This document shows, piece after piece, positions 47,409 to 56,061 of a stretch of DNA of 64,000 nucleotides. Below the pieces are notes generated by a model that saw nothing but the letters and a program-made list of their open reading frames with translations, was not told the DNA's origin and did not search any database. A program made the translations under genes and the position numbers. Each line of letters starts with the position of its first letter. The first letter of the stretch is position 1. The stretch lies in assembly GCA_023459215.1 (NCBI GenBank), contig JAEWVF010000071.1, positions 30,150 to 94,149 of the forward strand. The letters run 5' to 3'. Source of the DNA: Chloroflexota bacterium. Lineage in GTDB: Bacteria > Chloroflexota > Anaerolineae > Anaerolineales > Villigracilaceae.

Positions 47409-50400
47409 TTAATACTCTCCCGCAAAACGCTCATGCACCCACAGGAATTCCTGGCGTTTGTTCATTACGCGGACGAGGCCCCCAAATCCGGGGTCTTTTT
47501 CTTTTAGGAAAGCCTGGAACTCACGCAGGAGCGCGCCTTCGGCGCGTTGCATGGCTCCGTGCGGAAGGTCAGAAGCGTCGGTTTCTTTTACCCAATCGAC
47601 AACCTTATCGCTGCTTTTTAGAACCGAATCAAATGCATCTTTGCCAAAGGCAAGTTGTTTTTCGATATCTTTGTATTGGGTTTCATCCATAAGCAGTTTT
47701 GTCGTGGAGGATGCAACCGGCAGAATCAGGCTCAGAGTGGCCGTTAGGGCTTTCAGGTAAGGTGCAGCTTTAATAACCCATTCATAGGGCAGATCGATCT
47801 CATAACTGCCGCGATTATCACCTTCTTGGTTGAGCACAAACAGGGGTAGTTGCGAATGTTCACACCACAGCAAAATGCGGAACCTCTGGCTGACCAGTTG
47901 TTTTGGCTTATCGTACCATTTCGGATCGGCAGGTCTCATGCTGAACAGGCGCGGGCCTTCTTTGGCCTCGTTGGTAAAGGCACGCATCAGACCACTGAAC
48001 GATGCCTCGGCTTTGCTGAGAAGTTCCCTCTGGCCGGCATCAAGATGATCAAATCGCCCCATAACTTTATCACCTTGCGAAATTAAGATTTTTCGCAGTT
48101 CGCCCAACTCGTCAAGCACGGCGCGGTTGGCGAGAGTTTCGCCGGCTGGGACAGGTCTCGCCGCCGGGGCATTTAGAAGCAGTTCATCGATGTTTTGCCA
48201 CTCGTTACAAACCGGGCAGGGCTGTTCTGGTCGACCGCGTTTTTTGTTTTCGATGAGTTTGCCGACTTCGAAGAGACCTGTGCAAGGTTGTGGATTCAGG
48301 CAGGAAACCATGACATCACAGCGCAACCCTTCCCAAAAACTTTCCACAAGGTATTTAACTTCACGGGTTAACATGGCCAGGAAGAATTCTGGATAGGGAG
48401 CGCGCACGGTGATATGGATGTCATTGCCGATGTGCCGCAACAGGGCGCGACCATTGTAATCACCATCCAAAACCAACCCACGCTGCCAATGGACGCTATT
48501 GTGATAATTCAGGCGTCCGAGTGAAAATTTGTGCAAACGCACAATCAATTGATAGAACAGCCCCTCGGCATTGGCGGATTGTCCGCTCTGCGCATCCACA
48601 ATACGGCAAATTTGGGTTTGCTGAATATCGCCAGGCGCAATTTCAATCGGCCAGGCTTGCGCCAGTTCTTTTTCGGGGTTGTTATCGGGTACGAGTTGGG
48701 CGATCAGACTTACCGGGTTGGTTTCTTCATCGGGGGAGAGTCCAGCCACACGGTAGGATAAATCGAAACGCTCCATCAGGCGCAGGAAAACGCGGTGTAG
48801 TTTTGCGTCGTAACGGGTTTCTTGCGGGTGGGATGGGTCATTCCATAACTGGCACAGGCGCGAGAACTGCACCAGACCGTGCGCCTTGCGGGTTTCTTCG
48901 TCATCGAGTACATAACTCATGGCTGTAGCCAGCCAATCCGGGCGCAGGATGATGATGTCGCGCAGGGTTGGATCGTTTTCGTAATGGGTCAGGTGCCCAA
49001 GCTGGTGTGAAATGCGGATGAAGAGCTGCGCGATCTCATCATCCATTTTATGCTCATGACAAATGGCCAAGACTTCTTCGAGTGGCAGGTAGGGAACCTT
49101 TTGGCTTTGCAGAGCCTTTTGCACATCCTGGAAGCTTTTTGGTACAGGTCGTCCCATTTCTGGCAGACTGGCGGCTACCCTGCCTATGGCCTGTTTCAAT
49201 TCCTGGATGCCGCGCCGCTGGCCGGCTTCATCCGGCTTGCTCTCGATAAAGAAGAAATCAATAACCGTGTCCTTGCCAAACAAATCCCACAATTCCTGGC
49301 GGTCGATATCTGGCTGGCGCATTTGCGGGCCGCCATGCGTGGCTACAACCAGGATCTTTGCGCTTGGTTCGCGCCGCATCACCAACTGAACCCATTCTTT
49401 GACAAATCCTTGTTGCGGCCCTTCGCGTGGCTTCCAAACTATTAGATATATAGCTGGTGCACTGAAGAACAATTGGTGCGTGGGACGGTAGACGCGTTGG
49501 CCGCCAAAATCCCAGCCGTTCAGGGTGATTTCTGTTTGGGTTTTGGGATCGGTGACTATCACTGGCTGGATTTCGATGCCATGTGTCGATGGATGTTCCT
49601 GCCAGGGTTTTCCGAGGAGAGCATCCATCAGACACGTTTTGCCTACCTCGCCCTCGCCAACTAGAATCAGTTTGGCTTCGTTGAGGGTGATTTGAGCCGC
49701 ATTTTTGGCACGTAAGTAGGTCTTAATGGCGTCAAGGCCTGTATTATAAGCAGCTGCAAGTTCCAGATTTAGAGGGTTATTGTCAAGGTTGATCTTGTCT
49801 AGTTCTTTAAGATATGCAAGCGATGGATTCAAATCATGAAGGTTGTTATTAGATAAATCTAAATCTTGTAGTTTGGTTAATGTACCAAGAAATGCGGGAA
49901 TTTCAGTCAATTGATTATGGTAAACATCTAATTTTGACAGTTGTTCTAGAGCGTTTAGTGATTCTGGAATGGCCTTGAGCTTGTTATAAGATATATCTAA
50001 TGAAACTAAGTGTTTAAGTGGAATTATTCGATCAAAAGTTTCTGGCTTTAAAAATAGATCGTTGTTCGCAATATTTAGAATACGTAATTGATTTAGGTTA
50101 CTAATGCATTCTGGTATCTCTGCCAAGCGGTTGTGAGAGATGTCTAGTGATGTTATTTTTTTAAAGTTGCTGAAAGATTTTGGTAAAGTTTTTAGCCCAT
50201 TAAACGAAAGAGTCAAGGATTGCAATTCTGTTAGTTCGCTTAATATTTCTATGTTATCTTGTTGATTATTTATTTCAATGCTTGCAAGATTTAGTGCTTT
50301 AAGATTTGAAAGCCTTGTTACCCATACAGGGAGTGCTTTGAGAAGATTAAAAGATAGGTTTAAGGATTTTAATTGGGTAAGATTTTTTAGCCATATTGGT

Positions 50401-50582
50401 AATGCGGTTAATTTATTTTTTGAGATATCCAATGATTCCAACAGGGTTAGTTGTCCTAGCGACTCTGGTAATTCTGTCAGTCTTGAACCCCAGATAGCAC
50501 TCAGGTTCAGTTCCGTCAATCTTTTTCTCCGAGCTACTTCGATCTTCTTTTCTGCTTCTCGATAGGCTGCGTCTTTTGGCAT
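47409..50582 (-). CDS. ROCO family protein: leucine-rich repeats, Roc GTPase, COR domain and unassigned C-terminus
   Basis: 1057 aa. N-terminal short helix (MPKDAAYREAEKKIEVARRK), about ten LRRs (about 25-285; lines such as LESLDISKNKLTALPIWL), then Roc GTPase from about 305 with G1 LVGEGEVGKTCLMDAL, G3 GWDFGGQRVYRP and G4 VVATHGG (THxD-like, as in Roc), then a COR region (about 500-720), and a further 330 residues with no recognised domain. Two CxxC-like pairs in EQPCPVCNEWQN and the upstream PQPCTGLF could bind zinc. ROCO proteins are GTP-dependent dimers (bacterial relatives of LRRK2). The LRR half (49,700-50,582) is clearly AT-rich, the Roc-COR half is not. Strong RBS (AGGAG) and a duplicated upstream region. 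Confidence 0.88.
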   Translation of the reverse strand: MPKDAAYREAEKKIEVARRKRLTELNLSAIWGSRLTELPESLGQLTLLESLDISKNKLTALPIWLKNLTQLKSLNLSFNLLKALPVWVTRLSNLKALNLASIEINNQQDNIEILSELTELQSLTLSFNGLKTLPKSFSNFKKITSLDISHNRLAEIPECISNLNQLRILNIANNDLFLKPETFDRIIPLKHLVSLDISYNKLKAIPESLNALEQLSKLDVYHNQLTEIPAFLGTLTKLQDLDLSNNNLHDLNPSLAYLKELDKINLDNNPLNLELAAAYNTGLDAIKTYLRAKNAAQITLNEAKLILVGEGEVGKTCLMDALLGKPWQEHPSTHGIEIQPVIVTDPKTQTEITLNGWDFGGQRVYRPTHQLFFSAPAIYLIVWKPREGPQQGFVKEWVQLVMRREPSAKILVVATHGGPQMRQPDIDRQELWDLFGKDTVIDFFFIESKPDEAGQRRGIQELKQAIGRVAASLPEMGRPVPKSFQDVQKALQSQKVPYLPLEEVLAICHEHKMDDEIAQLFIRISHQLGHLTHYENDPTLRDIIILRPDWLATAMSYVLDDEETRKAHGLVQFSRLCQLWNDPSHPQETRYDAKLHRVFLRLMERFDLSYRVAGLSPDEETNPVSLIAQLVPDNNPEKELAQAWPIEIAPGDIQQTQICRIVDAQSGQSANAEGLFYQLIVRLHKFSLGRLNYHNSVHWQRGLVLDGDYNGRALLRHIGNDIHITVRAPYPEFFLAMLTREVKYLVESFWEGLRCDVMVSCLNPQPCTGLFEVGKLIENKKRGRPEQPCPVCNEWQNIDELLLNAPAARPVPAGETLANRAVLDELGELRKILISQGDKVMGRFDHLDAGQRELLSKAEASFSGLMRAFTNEAKEGPRLFSMRPADPKWYDKPKQLVSQRFRILLWCEHSQLPLFVLNQEGDNRGSYEIDLPYEWVIKAAPYLKALTATLSLILPVASSTTKLLMDETQYKDIEKQLAFGKDAFDSVLKSSDKVVDWVKETDASDLPHGAMQRAEGALLREFQAFLKEKDPGFGGLVRVMNKRQEFLWVHERFAGEY

Positions 50583-50701
50583 GGTTGGCTCCTACCCCCT
50601 CCGGCCTGTCGGCCACCTCCCCCAAATACGACGATTCGTACTTTTTATGTGCATTGATGGTGTTCATCGTCGTATTTGGGGGAGGCCGGGTGGGGGCTTT
50701 T

Positions 50702-51070
50702 TCCCGTTAAAGATGGATTCAGTTTTGGTGGTTAATTTTTTAGCGTTATGGTGCTGGCGCGAGGTGCGTTGCACTTCCTGCCGGGGAGGCCGGGTTGGGG
50801 CTTTGTCCCGTTTAAAGAAGGATTCGGTTTTGGCGGTTAAATTTTAGCGCTTTTTGGGCAAGTTTCGTTGCGCGATTTCAGACCTTGGGCGATTTTTTGT
50901 TCTGCTGCGTAATAGGCTGCGTCTTTTGGCATGGTTGGCTCCTGCTTTTTGCCCCCACCCGGCCTCCCCCATTTTCCGCTGAACTTCGCGGAAAATGGGG
51001 GAGGTGGCCCTGCGCAGCGGGCCGGAGGGGATCTCGTCCCGTTAAAGAAGGGTTCATTTTTCGGTTAAGT
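50702..51070. repeat. Three diverged tandem copies of the ROCO upstream segment
   Basis: The line TCCCGTTAAAGA-GG-TTC-TTTT occurs at 50702-50744, 50806-50850 and 51036-51070, each preceded by GGCCGGG-rich sequence. Two copies carry a strong hairpin (CCCCCAAATACGACGA arms; CCCCCATTTTCCGC arms), and two run into AGGAGCCAACC plus an ATG. Confidence 0.6.
50837..50932 (-). pseudogene. Truncated duplicate of the ROCO protein N-terminus
   Basis: 31 codons from ATG at 50930-50932: MPKDAAYYAAEQKIAQGLKS and on to TAA at 50837. The first seven residues equal the ROCO protein start (MPKDAAY), and the AGGAG-CCAACC leader is identical. It ends without LRRs. A decayed paralog or a duplicated leader; translation is possible as the RBS is intact. 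Confidence 0.55.
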
Positions 51071-51093
51071 ATAGCATCCGCGCCCGCATTTTC

Positions 51094-51122
51094 TTCAAAA
51101 AATTCCCCGGCGCTGGTATAAT
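51094..51122 (+). promoter_or_regulatory. Promoter in front of the alaS leader ORF
   Basis: TTCAAA (51094-51099), 17-bp spacer, TATAAT (51117-51122) with an extended TGG in front. The leader ATG at 51130 is 7 nt behind, so the RNA would begin at the start codon. Confidence 0.55.
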
Positions 51123-51129
51123 CCGGGCC

Positions 51130-51219
51130 ATGAAACTCGAACTTGCCTTACGCGCCTCCGCTACCCGCCCGGCTGCAAAAGCCGGGGCTTTCACATCCTG
51201 CTGGTTGAGCCGCTCGTAA
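51130..51219 (+). CDS. Putative Ala-rich leader peptide upstream of alaS
   Basis: 29 codons, MKLELALRASATRPAAKAG and on, with seven Ala codons of different kinds (GCC, GCT, GCA). It begins where the promoter at 51094-51122 would start transcription and ends 28 nt before a terminator-like hairpin, 175 nt ahead of alaS. Leader peptides rich in the cognate amino acid are known for attenuation-controlled amino-acid operons; use for alaS is inference. The middle part includes an inverted CCCGGCT/AGCCGGG repeat that might instead be dispersed-repeat DNA. Confidence 0.4.
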   Translation: MKLELALRASATRPAAKAGAFTSCWLSRS

Positions 51220-51246
51220 CGCGAGAAATTACCCCTTGTACCCCCG

Positions 51247-51279
51247 CCCCGGCGCTCACCCAGCCCGGGGTTTTGTTTT
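51247..51279 (+). terminator. Attenuator-like terminator between leader ORF and alaS
   Basis: CCCCGG (51247-51252) pairs with CCGGGG (51265-51270), followed by TTTTGTTTT. Downstream lie repeats of CGAATATCGAATACCGAA type (51300-51343), then a TATAAT box at 51358-51363, so alaS may also have its own promoter. Confidence 0.5.
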
Positions 51280-51393
51280 GGGAAGTCGATACGCGAAAGT
51301 CGAATATCGAATACCGAATAACCAATCTCGAATACCGAATATCGCCATCCATCTTGATATAATCCTTTCACTCTTAACCATTTTGGAGCCACC

Positions 51394-54297
51394 ATGAGCA
51401 AAAAACTGACCGGAAACGAAATTCGCCAGACCTTCATTGATTTCTTCGTCGAACACGGACACACCTTTGTGCCATCCATGTCGCTGGTGCCGGGCGGGGA
51501 TGCGACCCTGCTCTTCACCAACTCGGGCATGGTCCAGTTCAAGGACGTTTTCATCGGCACCGACAAGCGGCCCTACACCCGCGCCGCCAACTCGCAGAAG
51601 TGCATGCGCGTGGCCGGCAAGCACAACGACCTCGACGATGTTGGCCGCGACGATACCCATCACACCTTTTTCGAGATGCTCGGCAACTGGTCGTTCGGCG
51701 ATTACTACAAGGAAGAAGCCATCGCCTGGTCGTGGCAACTGCTGACCGAAGTCTGGGGCCTGCCCAAGGACAAACTCTACGCGACCTGCTTCAAGGACGA
51801 CAAGGGCAACGTTCCGACAGACGAGGAAGCCGCCGACATCTGGAAGAAACAGCCCGGCATGAATCCCGACAACATCCTGTACTTCGGACGCAAGGAAAAC
51901 TTCTGGCAGATGGCCGAGTTCGGCCCCTGCGGTCCGTGCTCTGAAATCCACATCGACCTGGGCGAGGAGCGCGACAACCTGCGCGGAACGCCACACAAGT
52001 GCGGCGTCAACGGCGACTGCACCCGCTACCTCGAACTGTGGAACAACGTTTTCATCCAGTACAACCTGTTCGAGGATGGCCGCCTCGAGCCGCTGCCCGC
52101 CAAGCATGTTGATACCGGCATGGGCTTCGAGCGCATCGTCTCGGTGCTGCAAGGCGTCGATTCGAACTACAAAACCGACCTGTTCGGCGGCGCGATGGAG
52201 GTGCTCTCGCAACTGACCGGCAAGACCCGTGAGCAGATGTTTGCCGATTTCACGCCCTATCGTGTGGTTGCCGACCACGCCCGCTCGGCCGCCTTCCTGA
52301 TTGCGGATGGCGTCGTCCCTGGCAACGCCGGACGCAACTACATCTGCCGCATGATCGTCCGCCGCGCGGCCCGCTTCGGGACGAAAATCGGCCTGACCGA
52401 ACCCTTCCTGGCCAAAGTGGCCGATGCCTTCATTAGCGAATACGGCGCGTTCTACCCCGAACTGGTCAAGAACCGCCAGCCAATCCTCGACAACCTGACC
52501 CGCGAAGAAATCCGCTTTGCGCGCACGGTTCAGGCGGGAACATCTTATTTGCTAAATATTGTAAGCGAGATGAGGAACCGAGGCGAAAAAGTTTTAGATG
52601 GACGGGCCGCTTTCGATCTCTATGCAACATATGGTTTACCTCTTGAAATTACTAGAGATATTCTTCGTGAATATGTCATGCTTGAGATTGATGGAAAAGA
52701 GATTCAATTGCTAAATTCAATGAGTGATCTAGATGTTGACGAGGTCGGTTTTAAGGCCGCGATGAATGAGCATCGGATTGCCTCGGGCGGCGGCAAGGCC
52801 ATGGGCGCGCTCGGCGGCGAAGATTCGGAATATTTCGCCGGGATTTTCAAGGAACTCCAATCGGCGGGCAAGCTGGGCGAGAAGGGCGTCGAATACGATC
52901 CCTACAACAGCCTGCAAGTCAACGCCGAAGTGCTGGCCCTGGTCGTCGAAGGGCGCTCCGTCAGCGAAGCCCAGGTTGGCGACCGGGTCGAAGTCATCCT
53001 GCCGCGCACCGGTTTCTACATCGAGTCCGGTGGTCAGATTGGCGATACTGGTTTCATCTCCCTTCTCCCCGCTGGTCGAGTAGATGGCGCGGTCTCGATA
53101 CAGCCTGACGGCTTACTCGACCCGCAGCGCCATCGTACCGAGACCGGTATCGGCTGGCAGATTGAAATCATCGATGTCCGCCGCCCGGCGGCAGGGCTGA
53201 TCTCGCACATCGGCGAGGTGGTCAGCGGTCGTCCGCGTGTGGGCGACAAGGCGATTGCCGAAGTGGATATGGATCGCCGCCACGACATTATGCGCAACCA
53301 TACCGCCACCCATCTCATGCACGCGGCCCTGCACCAGGTTTTGGGCGAACACGCCCGCCAGGCCGGGTCGCTGGTTGCGCCCGACCGCCTGCGCTTCGAC
53401 TTCAACCACCCCGAAGCGATGAGCGCCGAGCAGATCGAGCGCGTCGAGCGCCTGGTCAACGAGGCCGTCGCGGCGGATATGACCGTCATGCCCAAGACCA
53501 AATCGCGCGACGAGGCGATTGCCGAAGGCGCAATGGCGCTCTTTGGCGAGAAATACGGCGAAGTCGTGCGCACGATTACGATTGCAGCGGAGTCCAAAGT
53601 CTCTGACTTTGGCGCGAAGTCTCCGACTTCGCACTCCCGGCATTCCTACGAACTGTGCGGTGGGACGCACCTCGAGCGCACCTCGGATGTTGGCCTGTTC
53701 GTCATTACCCGCGAGGAAGCCGCTTCGGCTGGAGTCCGCCGTATCGAAGCGGTGACTGGCCGCGGGGCGTACGAACTGGTCGCGAAGCGTTTCAAGGCGC
53801 TGAAAAATGTCGCAGCCACGCTCAAATCCAGCCTGGAGGAAGTGCCCGCCAAGGCCGAATCCCTGCAGGATGAATTGGCGACGGTCAAAAAGCAACTGGC
53901 GGCCGCCCGCGCCGAGTTGGCCCTTTCGACTTTTACCGCGCAGCTTGCCAACGTTCAGACGGTTGGCGGCGCTCGCCTGCTGGTGGCCGAAATGCCCGGC
54001 GTGGACAAGGACTCGCTGACCAAGCTGTCCGACCAGTTCCGCGCCAAATATGCCGAAAACGGCGTGTGCGTGATTGCCTCGCCCGTTGATGGTTCGGTGA
54101 CGGTCATGGCGGCTGTTACCCAGGACCTGATCAAGCGCGGCGTCAAGGCCGGCGACCTGGTTGGGCACATTTCGCGCCAGTTGGGCGCGGGCGGCGGCGG
54201 CGCGCCGCACCTGGCTTTCGGCGGCGGCAAGGATGCCTCGAAATTGGCTGAAGCGCTGGCAAGCGTTGGCGGCTGGCTCGAAAGTAAACTTAAATAA
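51394..54297 (+). CDS. alaS: Alanine--tRNA ligase (mosaic, with two in-frame palindromic insertions)
   Basis: 967 aa, longer than the usual 870-900. Class II aminoacylation core (FFEMLGNWSFGDYYKEEAI, motif 1-3 region in the first 470 residues), editing domain with the zinc ligands HTATHLMHAAL and CGGTHLER, coiled coil (about 800-850) and C-Ala domain ending GGGGAPHLAFGGGKDASKL. Charges tRNA-Ala and clears Ser/Gly mischarges. Odd: palindromic DNA blocks translated in frame at 53074-53122 (before the RRPAAGLI line) and 53589-53637 (just before YELCGGTH), and an AT-rich patch at about 52545-52745 with TTA, CTA and AGA codons that the rest of the gene avoids. RBS TTGGAGCC. The frame is intact throughout. 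Confidence 0.95.
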   Translation: MSKKLTGNEIRQTFIDFFVEHGHTFVPSMSLVPGGDATLLFTNSGMVQFKDVFIGTDKRPYTRAANSQKCMRVAGKHNDLDDVGRDDTHHTFFEMLGNWSFGDYYKEEAIAWSWQLLTEVWGLPKDKLYATCFKDDKGNVPTDEEAADIWKKQPGMNPDNILYFGRKENFWQMAEFGPCGPCSEIHIDLGEERDNLRGTPHKCGVNGDCTRYLELWNNVFIQYNLFEDGRLEPLPAKHVDTGMGFERIVSVLQGVDSNYKTDLFGGAMEVLSQLTGKTREQMFADFTPYRVVADHARSAAFLIADGVVPGNAGRNYICRMIVRRAARFGTKIGLTEPFLAKVADAFISEYGAFYPELVKNRQPILDNLTREEIRFARTVQAGTSYLLNIVSEMRNRGEKVLDGRAAFDLYATYGLPLEITRDILREYVMLEIDGKEIQLLNSMSDLDVDEVGFKAAMNEHRIASGGGKAMGALGGEDSEYFAGIFKELQSAGKLGEKGVEYDPYNSLQVNAEVLALVVEGRSVSEAQVGDRVEVILPRTGFYIESGGQIGDTGFISLLPAGRVDGAVSIQPDGLLDPQRHRTETGIGWQIEIIDVRRPAAGLISHIGEVVSGRPRVGDKAIAEVDMDRRHDIMRNHTATHLMHAALHQVLGEHARQAGSLVAPDRLRFDFNHPEAMSAEQIERVERLVNEAVAADMTVMPKTKSRDEAIAEGAMALFGEKYGEVVRTITIAAESKVSDFGAKSPTSHSRHSYELCGGTHLERTSDVGLFVITREEAASAGVRRIEAVTGRGAYELVAKRFKALKNVAATLKSSLEEVPAKAESLQDELATVKKQLAAARAELALSTFTAQLANVQTVGGARLLVAEMPGVDKDSLTKLSDQFRAKYAENGVCVIASPVDGSVTVMAAVTQDLIKRGVKAGDLVGHISRQLGAGGGGAPHLAFGGGKDASKLAEALASVGGWLESKLK
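53074..53122. repeat. Palindromic repeat inserted in alaS (site 1)
   Basis: 49 bp with 9-bp ends GGTCGAGTA / TACTCGACC and inner GGTCTCGATA; resembles the inner part of the family A copy at 24757-24826. Translated in frame. Confidence 0.55.
53589..53637. repeat. Palindromic repeat inserted in alaS (site 2), three-way-junction shape
   Basis: GGAGT (53589-53593) pairs with ACTCC (53633-53637); between them two perfect hairpins, CCAAAGTC-TCT-GACTTTGG and GCGAAGTC-TCC-GACTTCGC. Translated in frame just before the conserved CGGTH motif. Confidence 0.65.
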
Positions 54298-54310
54298 CGC
54301 ATTTTCAACG

Positions 54311-54341
54311 GACTTCCGAAGTCGTTAAGGCTTCGGAAGTC
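54311..54341 (+). terminator. Intrinsic terminator of alaS
   Basis: 11-bp stem GACTTCCGAAG / CTTCGGAAGTC (54311-54321 with 54331-54341), then TTTT. The arms resemble the GAAGTC hairpins inserted in alaS. Confidence 0.7.
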
Positions 54342-54369
54342 TTTTCATGCCTGTACCCGGGAATTTCTC

Positions 54370-56061
54370 ATGCTGATTCGTCTTTCTGAAAAATTGCAAC
54401 ATTCGCGCCTGGCGCGCCACCTGCTTTTTTTGTTCGCAACCATCGCCACCCTGCTGTTCATTGGCTACAACTTCGGCACTTTCGACGAGGCCATGCACAT
54501 TCCGTTCCTGAAATCGGACGCCTACCCGGAAATGTACGATGGCGATGCGATGATCGGACTGCACAGCATTTATTATTCCTACTTCTGGCATTTTTTTGTG
54601 CCGGTCTTGCGCGCCGGCTGGCTTGAACCGGCCCTGTTCGTTTTGCACTTGGCGACGATTTACCTGAGTTTCTGGGCCTTCTGGGAACTGAGCCAGACCC
54701 TTTTCAAAAATACGCTGGCCTCCCTGCTGGCGGTGCTCGGATTCATTGTGCCGCATTTTGGTTTTTCGGGCTTTCCGGTCTTTGAGTTTGCGCCGCTCAG
54801 CCGGACGTTTGTGCTGCCCTTCCTGCTGATTGCCATCAACCAGTTCCTGAAAGGGCGCGTGCCGCTGGCGTTCCTGATGGTCGGCTTGATGTACAACATC
54901 CATGTGGTTTCGGTCAATTTTGTTTTGGCCATGTTTGGCCTGGCCTGCCTGCTCGAGTTCAAGCGGATTGGGATCAAGAACCTGGCGCTTTCCGCCGCGC
55001 TGTTCCTGGCCTCTGCCGCCCCGGTCCTGCTCTGGAAGATGGGCGGCGACCCGGTCGATTTTTCCCTGCGCCCGGAGTGGGTCGATTTCCTGAACCAGAC
55101 CCTGTTCTTCCACCTGTTTGCCATGTTCAGCCCGACCTATCCGGGCACCTGGCCGATTGTCCTGGGCGGCGTCAGCACCCTGTTTTTGTTCTTCGCCGTC
55201 CTGCCCTACGCGGATTTGCCCCAGCCGACGCTGACCTCCCGCAACTTCGTTTATGCCGGCATCATCGTGGTGCTGGTGCATGTGCTGGCGGTCTATGCCT
55301 TGCCGGTCACAATTCTGATCCAGTCGCAGATTGTGCGCATCGGCCTGTGGATTTTGATTTTTGCCTACCTGTTTTTTGCCAACTTCCTGGCCAAAATCTA
55401 CCAGAACAAGCAATACGAACGGCCGGTGTTTCTCTTCCTGGCCGGGACATTCCTGTTTTCGCCCACGCCTTTGCTTTTGCTGGCGGCCTGGGCGGCGGTC
55501 AAGTGGCTGCGCCGTCCGCTGGCGCTCAAACTGGCGATGGCGGTGATGCCTGTCCTGGTGGTCGCCTCCTGTTTTACGGTCTGGTACCTGGGATTTTGGA
55601 ATCCCGGCGGGCTGTACCTGTACGGCCAGCCAACGCCCTGGGTCGATGTCCAGCGTTTTGCCCGCGAGAATACGCCCGCGGACGCCCGTTTCGTCACCCC
55701 GCCCGAGAAATGGGGCCCGCAGGAATCGGATTGGCGCGTCCATTCCGAGCGCGCCAGCGTTGGCACCCTGTCCGAAATCCTGGTGGCGGCTTTCCAGCCG
55801 GGCTATGAAAGCGAGTGGAAAACGCGTTTCGAACTGGTGGCTCCCGGCGCGCTCGAAAAATTTGACGGCGATTATTTCAACAATGTGCGCCTGACGCGCG
55901 AAGCCTATTACAGCCTCTCGACCCAGGATTTGCTGCATGTGGCTTGCGAGTTGAACGCCCACTATGCCGTGATTGAAAAGCCGAACGAGCATCCCCTGCC
56001 GGTCGCTTATCAGAACAGCCAGTTTTGGGTCTACAGCGTCAGCGGGTTCGATTGCCCGTAG
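54370..56061 (+). CDS. Polytopic membrane protein, DUF6798-like (glycosyltransferase C-like layout)
   Basis: 563 aa. About eleven TM helices between residues 20 and 410 (e.g. LLFLFATIATLLFIGYNFG, VIVVLVHVLAVYALPVTILI), then a soluble C-terminal domain of about 150 residues (QRFARENTPADARFVTPP; GTLSEILVAAF). An acidic loop follows the first TM (FDEAMHIPFLKSD). The combination of many helices and a periplasmic tail with a NTPADARFVTPP line is typical of bacterial GT-C-like or DUF6798 proteins of unknown function. Start ATG 54370; RBS weak. Single gene. Confidence 0.65.
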   Translation: MLIRLSEKLQHSRLARHLLFLFATIATLLFIGYNFGTFDEAMHIPFLKSDAYPEMYDGDAMIGLHSIYYSYFWHFFVPVLRAGWLEPALFVLHLATIYLSFWAFWELSQTLFKNTLASLLAVLGFIVPHFGFSGFPVFEFAPLSRTFVLPFLLIAINQFLKGRVPLAFLMVGLMYNIHVVSVNFVLAMFGLACLLEFKRIGIKNLALSAALFLASAAPVLLWKMGGDPVDFSLRPEWVDFLNQTLFFHLFAMFSPTYPGTWPIVLGGVSTLFLFFAVLPYADLPQPTLTSRNFVYAGIIVVLVHVLAVYALPVTILIQSQIVRIGLWILIFAYLFFANFLAKIYQNKQYERPVFLFLAGTFLFSPTPLLLLAAWAAVKWLRRPLALKLAMAVMPVLVVASCFTVWYLGFWNPGGLYLYGQPTPWVDVQRFARENTPADARFVTPPEKWGPQESDWRVHSERASVGTLSEILVAAFQPGYESEWKTRFELVAPGALEKFDGDYFNNVRLTREAYYSLSTQDLLHVACELNAHYAVIEKPNEHPLPVAYQNSQFWVYSVSGFDCP

